NCBI GenBank assembly: GCA_937863435.1
Contig: CALMES010000118.1
Span: 1 to 46,004, forward strand
Direction: 5' to 3'
Length of the DNA stretch: 46,004 nucleotides
From: an uncultured Candidatus Peregrinibacteria bacterium
Lineage (GTDB): Bacteria; Patescibacteriota; Gracilibacteria; Peribacterales; Peribacteraceae
Positions 7,276-13,462 of the stretch are shown in pieces; position 1 is the first letter of the stretch; each line of letters starts with the position of its first letter. Below the pieces are notes generated by a model. That model was not told where the DNA came from. It saw only the letters and a list, made by a program, of their open reading frames with translations, and made no database searches. The position numbers and the translations under genes are program-made.

Positions 7276-8157
7276 TTACCCAGAGATTCTCTCCACAATT
7301 TCCCGGCACACACTTTCGCTTCCCACAATAATCATTTCCGGACTGAACGGATCGTACCGCTCACCTTTTGCATTCAGCATTGCGCCGCCCGATTCCTCGA
7401 TAATCAATTGGATAGCGACGGTATCCCACGCGCACTGTTTGGGATGGGCCGGATTATTATCATGAATGACTGCGCTGCGCATGGATTCTCCATCCAGCAG
7501 CCGCAGTGCCACCCCGGAATTGGGGCTGCAGACTGTGACAAGACGGGCGCCATTCTTTGATCGGAGGTTTTTTGAAAGCCCTGCAAATGCCGTTGTTTCT
7601 AACGATGAGTCGCCATAGTGGTTCATCTCTATCCAGCTCTCGCGAAGCGTGTGGCGGGCAGTTATGGAGCACTTTTGACCATTCTTGTATGCCCCTGCCC
7701 CCCGTACGGCATAGAACCATTCGTCGGTCAGCGGAAAAAAGGCCACCGCCAGTTCGGTGTGTTGTTCGATTCTCAGGGCGATGAGGATGCAGGGAATATC
7801 GCTGCCCATACGAAAGAGAAACGGTGCTGTGCCATCGAGCGGATCAACGATCCACAGTCGATTTTTGTCATCAGAAAGGGCTGAGTGCAGCTCCTCAGAC
7901 AGAATGGCATCGTGCGGGCGAGCATCGGCAAGAACGGTACAGATGGCACTGTCGCACGCGCGGTCAACAGAGGAAACCAGATCTCCGATTCCTTTGTCTT
8001 CGATGTGTTGCAGGGACGCATACTCCCGGATGAGTATGTCGCCGGCCGCCGCAGCCGCTTTGATTGCGATGTGCAAATCGGCGTGAGCGGCACATTCTTG
8101 GGGCAGAACGGGAAGCGGCATGCCGGTATAGTAGCGGCAGATCATCACGTCGGCCAC
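7276..8157 (-). CDS. Inositol monophosphatase-family (Li-sensitive, Mg-dependent) phosphatase
   Basis: The 293-residue product has the family's metal-binding signatures: E88-E89 (LSEELHS), WIVDPLDGT with D105 and D108 (positions 102-110), and a C-terminal WDTVA with D245. This superfamily hydrolyses small phosphate monoesters (inositol phosphates, 3'-phosphoadenosine 5'-phosphate, fructose bisphosphate). The substrate cannot be assigned from the motifs seen. The sequence between the motifs is divergent. The ATG at 8157 lies four bases after the stop of the upstream lipoprotein gene on the same strand, so the two probably form an operon; the ATGs at residues 5 and 13 are alternative starts. 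Confidence 0.85.
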   Translation of the reverse strand: MADVMICRYYTGMPLPVLPQECAAHADLHIAIKAAAAAGDILIREYASLQHIEDKGIGDLVSSVDRACDSAICTVLADARPHDAILSEELHSALSDDKNRLWIVDPLDGTAPFLFRMGSDIPCILIALRIEQHTELAVAFFPLTDEWFYAVRGAGAYKNGQKCSITARHTLRESWIEMNHYGDSSLETTAFAGLSKNLRSKNGARLVTVCSPNSGVALRLLDGESMRSAVIHDNNPAHPKQCAWDTVAIQLIIEESGGAMLNAKGERYDPFSPEMIIVGSESVCREIVERISG

Positions 8158-8161
8158 CGTG

Positions 8162-8770
8162 TTATTTGATCACCAGCGATCCCTCTATTTTTGTCGACAG
8201 CAACTGACACGCTGCGTCTGTGGCGAGGCAGGGTGTCTTGAAGACAAGCCAGTCGGGGGATACTTTCAGCAGCTGATAGCCGACGGGAGTATCGCAGAAC
8301 GGGAAAAGTTGCTGGCCGCCCGCCTTATCGGTGGCACGCACCAGATTGGGAATGACTGTCAGGGTGTACCGGGACGGATTGCGCACAGTGGAAGTGGCGT
8401 ACGACAGAGCGGTGGCTTTGCTGTACGTTGCGGCGAGTCTGTCCAAGGCGCCGGCTGCAACAGGTGTTTTGCACGCAATGGACGTCTGTCGTACCAGATC
8501 GACCAGCAGGGATGCTGGCATTTGCCGCTTGGTAACAATTGCGCCGATTCCCAGAGTCGAAAAGCGGATAGGCTCTGTTTTGGCCTGCGTTGCGAGGATG
8601 CCGGCATCGATCTTCGGGTCAGGTTCTTTTGCAGCAGGTGCGGAGAAGAACGAGACATCGGTGGCATCGACAGGTGGCAGCTTCTTAACGTTTTTTTGCG
8701 AGCAGGATGCCAGAAAAAAGATGCTCACAAGAGTGCAGACAAACGCGGTGTTTCGGGAGTGGACACGCAT
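8162..8770 (-). CDS. Predicted lipoprotein, function unknown
   Basis: The 202-residue product begins MRVHSRNTAFVCTLVSIFFLASCS, a type II signal peptide with lipobox LASC and the lipidated Cys at position 23. The mature part is Ala/Thr-rich with no recognised domain; Cys residues at TSIACKTP, PFCDTP, TPCLATDAACQ could form disulfides outside the cell. It is first in a two-gene minus-strand unit with the phosphatase. An extended -10 box TGC-TATACT sits upstream at 8801-8793, giving a leader of about 16 bases. It is divergent from the sensor kinase gene, sharing a 185-base control region. Confidence 0.75.
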   Translation of the reverse strand: MRVHSRNTAFVCTLVSIFFLASCSQKNVKKLPPVDATDVSFFSAPAAKEPDPKIDAGILATQAKTEPIRFSTLGIGAIVTKRQMPASLLVDLVRQTSIACKTPVAAGALDRLAATYSKATALSYATSTVRNPSRYTLTVIPNLVRATDKAGGQQLFPFCDTPVGYQLLKVSPDWLVFKTPCLATDAACQLLSTKIEGSLVIK

Positions 8771-8792
8771 ACATCAGGGGAAAACTGTCGCA

Positions 8793-8801
8793 GTATAGCA
8801 T
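8793..8801 (-). promoter_or_regulatory. Extended -10 box of the lipoprotein gene
   Basis: Read on the minus strand, TGC-TATACT runs 8801-8793. The predicted transcript start is near 8786, about 16 bases before the ATG at 8770. Confidence 0.45.
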
Positions 8802-8885
8802 GCCGGAAAGTGCTGCCGGGAACAGGTGTTGCGAAGCAGATGTTCTATGGTCGTTGTATCCTTCGGGCGACACGAAAGGAGAGGC

Positions 8886-8914
8886 TGGTATACAAAGGGT
8901 AAAAGTGCTATAAT
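8886..8914 (+). promoter_or_regulatory. Promoter of the sensor kinase operon
   Basis: TGC-TATAAT at 8906-8914 is a perfect extended -10. A weak -35 candidate TGGTAT lies 17 bases upstream at 8886-8891. The predicted start near 8921 gives a leader of about 35 bases, one of the few promoters here that is not leaderless. Confidence 0.55.
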
Positions 8915-8955
8915 AGTATGATGCTTTTGCCCAAAGAGCACACAAGATCCTCTCC

Positions 8956-11208
8956 ATGAAAATAAAAAGAAAAATAATTGTGCCAACCCTTCTTCTGAAT
9001 CTCTGTGTTATCGCAGGGATCGGATACATGTTGTCACAGTCTCTGGCGATGCAGGACGCGCAGTACGGTCATCTGATCAGTGAGTTGCGGCAGATACAGG
9101 GACAGCGTGTACTGGTGGCGCAACTCATGCTTGCCAAACAGGGAGCCGAAGCCGCCTTGCCGCTTGATACGCGCGAAAAGGAGATCTGGAAAGAACTGGA
9201 GCTGATGGTGGCAGCTGATGCTGATGCATTGAATCATTTGAAAGCATACGAAAACCAGTCGGTACTGCAGCAGAAAAAAATCAGCGATATCATTGCCGTG
9301 ATGCGCACCGGCAAGCGCGACAAAAAAACACTCGATGATCTGACTGCGTGGCTGGCTGCTACCGGCACGTTTGACCGGCAGTTCGATATTCTGCGCAAAG
9401 ATTCTCCGGCAGCCGATTTTGAACTATTGCTGAGAACGGATACGACGTTCATGCGCCCCCAGCAGATCATGATTGCGGTTGGGCTGCTGATGCTGCTGAT
9501 CATCTTTTTCATGATGTATCGCATTATGCGCTCGACGCTGCGGCCGCTGAAACTCTTTGTGAAACAGGCCGAAGAAATTGCCGGCGGTGTTTTTTCCAAA
9601 CGTATCGGCAGACTCGACTGTGAGGAGGTGGACGCACTGGCTCATTTCTTTAATGTGCTGGTCAACCGGGTGGAGCACTATGATGATGACGTCAGTCGTT
9701 TAGTCGATCAGAAGACCAAGTCCATGCAGTTTGAAACACAACGCATTACCGGAATCTTCGAGGGAACCACCGACTGGATCGCCGCTGTCGATACCGATTT
9801 CCGTTTCATTGCCTTCAACTCCGTCTATGCCCGGGAATTCCAGCGCCGCTACGGCAAGAAAATTATCCGGAACATGCATCTGCTCGATGAGGCGTTCGGG
9901 GAGTATCCCAAAGGCCGCGAGAAGGCTCGTGAGCTGTGGGGTCGCGCTTTGGCAGGCGAGCAGTTTTCTGTCATCGAACAGATGGGCGATGAGGGGGTCG
10001 GCATTTTCTGGTACGAAATGTCCTATAACCCGCTCAAGGATGAATCCGGCAAGGTGCTGGGTGCTTCGCAAATTGTACGGGATGTGACCGACAGACGTCG
10101 TCAGGAAGACCTGATCCGTCGCGCAAAAGACCGTATCGAGGAGGAGGTGCAGAACACCAAGAAATTCCAGCTCGCTGTTGAATATTCGACGGATGCCATT
10201 CAGATCGCCACCGCCGATATGGCGGTCGTCTACGTCAACCCCGCCTGGGAGAAGCTTACCGGCTACGCCCGCGATGACATTTTGTCCCAGAAGATGGCGG
10301 TGCTGCATTCGGACCGGACGCCCCTCAATATTCTGGAAGCGATGAACATTGCCATTACCAACGGCAATGAATTCCATACAGAAGAACTTATCAGCAAGCG
10401 CAAGGATGGCTCCGAATTCAATGCGGAACTGACATTCTTCCCCATCCGTCGCGAGGGCAAGGTGCAGCTGTTTGTAGGTATCATCAGCGACATCACTCAC
10501 CGCAAGCGCCTCGAGCAGGCACAGTCGGAATTCGTGTCTCTCGCCAGTCACCAGTTGCGTACGCCGCTGACAGCCGTGCGTCTGGCAATCGGTGCCCTGC
10601 AGCGCGGGGAGGCCGGCGCGGTTTCGCCCGAAGCGGGCACCATGCTCAAACGTTCGATGGAATATGTCGTGCACATGGCCGAGACAATTCATACCATGCT
10701 GAATATTTCGCGCCTCGAGGCCGGTAAGCTGACCATTACGCCGCGGGAGGTGAGGCTCAACGATATTTTGACGGATATTACGTCAGACTACGTGCTGGAA
10801 TGCCAGCGGCGCCACCAGACCGTCGAGCAAATCTGCGATGCAGGTCTCACCATCACGACGGATGTGCCGTTGGCCAAGGAGGCGATCAGTAACCTGTTCG
10901 GCAATGCCATCAAGTACACTCCTGACAATGGCAAGGTGTCTATCAAAGTCGAATCCGACACCGCCCGCGTACGCATTCACATATCCGATACGGGCTACGG
11001 TATTCCGCAACATCAGCAGGACAAGATTTTCACAAAATTCTTCCGTGCAGAGAACGTTATGAAGAAAGAGACATCCGGTACCGGTCTTGGTTTGTACCTT
11101 GTTCATTCAATTGTGCAACTGCTTGGTGGCAGCGTTAGCTTTACTTCAAAAGAGAATGAAGGTACAACATTTACCATCGATCTTCCTATCCTTCCCCCTA
11201 CTGTATGA
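8956..11208 (+). CDS. Membrane sensor histidine kinase with HAMP and two PAS domains
   Basis: The 750-residue protein has a first membrane helix (about residues 10-30), an extracytoplasmic sensor segment, a second helix (about 168-190), a HAMP linker (190-243), PAS1 (about 260-385), PAS2 (about 404-515), a HisKA dimerisation domain and a HATPase domain. The phosphorylated His is H532 in SLASHQLRTPLTAVR. The N box NLFGNAIKYTPDNG starts at N646, the G1 box is DTGYGIP (D678) and the G2 box GTGLGLYLVHS (from G708 or so). All catalytic motifs are intact. It overlaps the response regulator by four bases (ATGA). The signal sensed is unknown; PAS1 resembles PAS_4-type domains and could bind a small ligand. 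Confidence 0.93.
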   Translation: MKIKRKIIVPTLLLNLCVIAGIGYMLSQSLAMQDAQYGHLISELRQIQGQRVLVAQLMLAKQGAEAALPLDTREKEIWKELELMVAADADALNHLKAYENQSVLQQKKISDIIAVMRTGKRDKKTLDDLTAWLAATGTFDRQFDILRKDSPAADFELLLRTDTTFMRPQQIMIAVGLLMLLIIFFMMYRIMRSTLRPLKLFVKQAEEIAGGVFSKRIGRLDCEEVDALAHFFNVLVNRVEHYDDDVSRLVDQKTKSMQFETQRITGIFEGTTDWIAAVDTDFRFIAFNSVYAREFQRRYGKKIIRNMHLLDEAFGEYPKGREKARELWGRALAGEQFSVIEQMGDEGVGIFWYEMSYNPLKDESGKVLGASQIVRDVTDRRRQEDLIRRAKDRIEEEVQNTKKFQLAVEYSTDAIQIATADMAVVYVNPAWEKLTGYARDDILSQKMAVLHSDRTPLNILEAMNIAITNGNEFHTEELISKRKDGSEFNAELTFFPIRREGKVQLFVGIISDITHRKRLEQAQSEFVSLASHQLRTPLTAVRLAIGALQRGEAGAVSPEAGTMLKRSMEYVVHMAETIHTMLNISRLEAGKLTITPREVRLNDILTDITSDYVLECQRRHQTVEQICDAGLTITTDVPLAKEAISNLFGNAIKYTPDNGKVSIKVESDTARVRIHISDTGYGIPQHQQDKIFTKFFRAENVMKKETSGTGLGLYLVHSIVQLLGGSVSFTSKENEGTTFTIDLPILPPTV

Positions 11209-11576
11209 GAAACATTCTGATTGCTGAAGACGAATCGTTCATTGCCACGTTGTACAAAACGCATTTCGAGCAGCATCCGGGCATCAAAGTGACGATTGCA
11301 AGCGACGGCAAGCAGGCTGTAGCGGCACTGGAAAAAGAAAAATTCGATCTGCTGCTTCTCGATCTCATTATGCCGAATATGGACGGTTATGAGGTGCTTG
11401 CCTACTTCAAAAAGAAAGAGCTCAAGTTGCCGGTGGTCGTGGTGCTCAGCAACCTGAGTCTGGATATCGACAAGGCCGAATGCCGCCGTCTTGGTGCCGA
11501 AGATTACATCGTGAAAGCCGACAACGATGCGCCTGCTGTCTGGGACAAAGTGCAGAAATATCTGCCGGCTGAGTGA
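11205..11576 (+). CDS. Single-domain response regulator (CheY-like receiver)
   Basis: The 123-residue product is a receiver domain only: acidic pocket E8-D9, phospho-acceptor D53 (LLLLDLIMPNMDGYE), S82 in place of the usual Thr/Ser switch and K104 (YIVKADN). There is no DNA-binding or enzymatic output domain. Its ATG overlaps the TGA of the kinase gene, so it is very probably the cognate partner. It likely acts by protein contact or in a phosphorelay. The gene ends one base before the stop of the convergent coiled-coil gene. Confidence 0.92.
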   Translation: MRNILIAEDESFIATLYKTHFEQHPGIKVTIASDGKQAVAALEKEKFDLLLLDLIMPNMDGYEVLAYFKKKELKLPVVVVLSNLSLDIDKAECRRLGAEDYIVKADNDAPAVWDKVQKYLPAE

Positions 11577-11577
11577 T

Positions 11578-11937
11578 CTACAGTGCGCGAGGAGCTCGCG
11601 CTATAAGCTCCAGTGTTGTTATTCGATCATCGTGAGATGATAATGTATCTTTGTACATATCGATGACGTCTTGTCTTGTCTGTTCGTTAGACAGAAGAAG
11701 GCGATGCTCAAGGTCATTCAACTTAGTATCCAAGCTGTTTTCTAGTCCATCAAATCGTGTCTCTAGTGTATCAAAACGTATTTCTAGTCCATGAAAACGT
11801 GTCTCTAGTGTATCAAAACGTGTTTCCAATCCATCAAATCTTGTTTCTACATCAACCATTGTTCCCATCATAAGGGTAACCATATCTTTTATATCTCTTT
11901 TCGTGGCCGGTGCCTCATCGTCATTTACTTGTGTCAT
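11578..11937 (-). CDS. Small coiled-coil protein with perfect heptad repeats
   Basis: The 119-residue product has no recognised enzyme domain. Residues about 30-72 are six consecutive heptads of the type LETRFDG/LETRFDT, a textbook trimeric or dimeric coiled coil, followed by a second helical region (DLEHRLLLSNEQTRQDVIDMYKDTLSSHDDRITTLE). There is no signal peptide or membrane helix. Similar short coiled-coil proteins are common and usually unnamed. The stop codon is one base from the response regulator stop on the opposite strand. The repeat unit is also visible in the DNA as 21-base tandem copies. Confidence 0.7.
   Translation of the reverse strand: MTQVNDDEAPATKRDIKDMVTLMMGTMVDVETRFDGLETRFDTLETRFHGLEIRFDTLETRFDGLENSLDTKLNDLEHRLLLSNEQTRQDVIDMYKDTLSSHDDRITTLELIARAPRAL
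11722..11850 (-). repeat. 21-base tandem repeat encoding the heptads
   Basis: On the plus strand the unit alternates TCTAGTGTATCAAAACGTGT and a TCTAGTCCATGAAAACGTGT-like variant with a period of 21 bases, about six copies. It encodes LETRFDx LETRFDx. Copies are similar enough for slippage to change the repeat number. Confidence 0.7.
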
Positions 11938-12011
11938 AGGCGGCCATCCTACGTCCCTTCAAATTGATAAGTCAATTGACCAAAAGAACGAATGTACACC
12001 CATATAATGTA

Positions 12012-12020
12012 TGGTATACT
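12012..12020 (+). promoter_or_regulatory. Extended -10 box of msrA, leaderless type
   Basis: TGG-TATACT at 12012-12020 is followed by seven bases and then ATG at 12028, so the expected transcript start is at the start codon. Confidence 0.5.
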
Positions 12021-12027
12021 TTGGCTT

Positions 12028-12525
12028 ATGATCACTCCATCTTCTTCAACAAAATATGAACTCGCCACATTCGGCGCTGGTTGTTTCTGGGGCGTGGAAG
12101 AAACGTTTCGCACGACTCCGGGAGTGATAGACACCGCTGTCGGTTACGAAGGCGGCCATACCGAGAATCCGAATTATCACACGGTGTGCAGCGATACCTC
12201 CGGCCATGCCGAAGTCGTGCAAGTGCAGTTCGATCCAACGCAGGTGAGTTACGACACATTGCTTGGGGTATTCTGGGACAATCACAATCCTACCACCATG
12301 AATCGTCAGGGGCCGGATATCGGTTCGCAGTACCGCTCCGTCATTTTCTATCATTCACCAGATCAGCAAAAAACCGCAGAAGCTTCCAAGGCAGCGCTCG
12401 AACAATCAGGCAAATGGAAGAACCCGATTGTCACGCAGATCGTCGCAGCCACCACGTTCTATCCGGCTGAAGAATATCATCAGAAATATCTGATGAAACA
12501 AGGCAAGAGCTCCTGTCATTTTTAA
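12028..12525 (+). CDS. msrA: Peptide methionine-S-sulfoxide reductase A
   Basis: From the ATG at 12028 the product is 165 residues. The catalytic Cys is C19 in [11 protein letters not shown], and the family motifs [24 protein letters not shown] and [13 protein letters not shown] follow. A C-terminal Cys in KSSCHF (about residue 163) is placed to act as the resolving residue. The enzyme reduces the S-diastereomer of methionine sulfoxide in proteins. The frame is open to 11992, but that upstream ATG lies within the promoter and the later ATG sits at the expected +1. No msrB is adjacent. The gene stands alone between convergent neighbours. Confidence 0.94.
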   Translation: MITPSSSTKYELATFGAGCFWGVEETFRTTPGVIDTAVGYEGGHTENPNYHTVCSDTSGHAEVVQVQFDPTQVSYDTLLGVFWDNHNPTTMNRQGPDIGSQYRSVIFYHSPDQQKTAEASKAALEQSGKWKNPIVTQIVAATTFYPAEEYHQKYLMKQGKSSCHF

Positions 12526-12575
12526 TAGCGAAGGTAGAAGCGACAATTATTCCATCTTTAAAAACTCCCAATACG

Positions 12576-12632
12576 CCAAAAAACCAACTACCAATTTATT
12601 TGGTAGTTGGTTGTTGGTAATTGGGATTTGAG
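12576..12632 (-). terminator. Terminator of the nitroreductase gene, built from a dispersed repeat
   Basis: AACCAACTACCAA (12582-12594) and TTGGTAGTTGGTT (12600-12612) form a perfect 13-bp stem with loop TTTAT. On the minus strand the stem is followed by a T-run, which suits the convergent nitroreductase gene ending at 12638. The arms and the adjoining TGTTGGTAATTGGGATTTG match repeats at 7245-7274 and 40437-40463. Confidence 0.7.
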
Positions 12633-12637
12633 ATCGT

Positions 12638-13270
12638 CTAGAGTGTCTCAATCACTTGCTCCTTTGGGAAGCGTACTTTCTTCTGTGTTGCGAGCTGATC
12701 ATCGGCTGCGCGGTAGCCGAGGGGGCAGAGGACAACGGAGGTGAGGCCTTTGGCCTTCAGTCCGAGCATGTCATCGAACTGCGCTTTGTCGAAACCTTCC
12801 ATCGGTGTGGCATCAATCTTTTTGAAAGCGGCTGCGGTGAGCAATGTGCCGAGAGCAATGTAGACCTGCTTCTGCATCCAGTTCTTTTTGACATCCTCTG
12901 GCATGGATGACGTGCTCTTTTCCATCATCTCTTCGTAGCCTGCAAGCATTGTTGGATCAAGCCCGCGTACTTTGGCGGTGTATTCGATAAATTTCTTGAT
13001 GTACGCAGCGTCAATATCTGTTTTGGCACACAGAACAATCAGGTGGGAAGCCTCGGTAATCTGGCTCTGGTTCCAGGCAGCCGGCTGCATTTTTGCGCGC
13101 AGAGCCGGATCGGTCACCACCAGGAATTTCCAGGGGGCCAAGCCAAAAGACGAAGCCGACAGGCGAAGGGCTTCGAGTAGTTCATCTAAATCTTCTTGCG
13201 AAAGTTTTTTGGTAGAGTCGAATTTTTTGGTGGCATAGCGCCAGTTGAGCGCGTCCAGGAGTTGAGACAT
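12638..13270 (-). CDS. NAD(P)H-dependent nitroreductase family flavoprotein
   Basis: The product from ATG 13270 is 210 residues, starting MSQLLDALNWRYATKKFDSTKKLSQEDLDELLEALRLSASSFGLAPWKFLVV, which is the N-terminal FMN-binding signature of NfsB-like nitroreductases (the RYATKKFD loop and the SSFGLAPW segment). The C-terminal GLTSVVLCPLGYRAADD is the second FMN-contact motif (PLGYR). Such enzymes reduce nitro groups, quinones or flavins using NAD(P)H; the physiological substrate is unknown. A promoter with TTGCTC, 16 bases and TATAAT lies upstream (13336-13309 on the minus strand). Confidence 0.9.
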   Translation of the reverse strand: MSQLLDALNWRYATKKFDSTKKLSQEDLDELLEALRLSASSFGLAPWKFLVVTDPALRAKMQPAAWNQSQITEASHLIVLCAKTDIDAAYIKKFIEYTAKVRGLDPTMLAGYEEMMEKSTSSMPEDVKKNWMQKQVYIALGTLLTAAAFKKIDATPMEGFDKAQFDDMLGLKAKGLTSVVLCPLGYRAADDQLATQKKVRFPKEQVIETL

Positions 13271-13308
13271 AAAAATGAGTGGGGAAACAAATAGTTTAGA
13301 TCTCAACT

Positions 13309-13336
13309 ATTATAGGCGCTTAGAAAGAATGAGCAA
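13309..13336 (-). promoter_or_regulatory. Nitroreductase promoter
   Basis: On the minus strand TTGCTC (13336-13331), 16 bases and a consensus TATAAT (13314-13309). The predicted leader is about 32 bases, with no Shine-Dalgarno. Confidence 0.6.
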
Positions 13337-13462
13337 GGAGAAAAATGTGCAGGTGAGCGTGCCGCGGGTGCAGTATCTTCTGTAGCTATTGAGCATCTTT
13401 CTTCTACCAGTCTGTGGTATTGCTCTATTTAAAAAATAGTTTAAAATAATTTACTTTGTCCA

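Noticed and set aside
9700..10692. A 330-codon open frame antisense to the sensor kinase
   Set aside because: The sense strand has all kinase motifs; the antisense protein has no domain and no start signals.
11722..11850. Regular 21-base repeats as a possible CRISPR array
   Set aside because: The repeats are contiguous without spacers and encode coiled-coil heptads; no cas gene is nearby.
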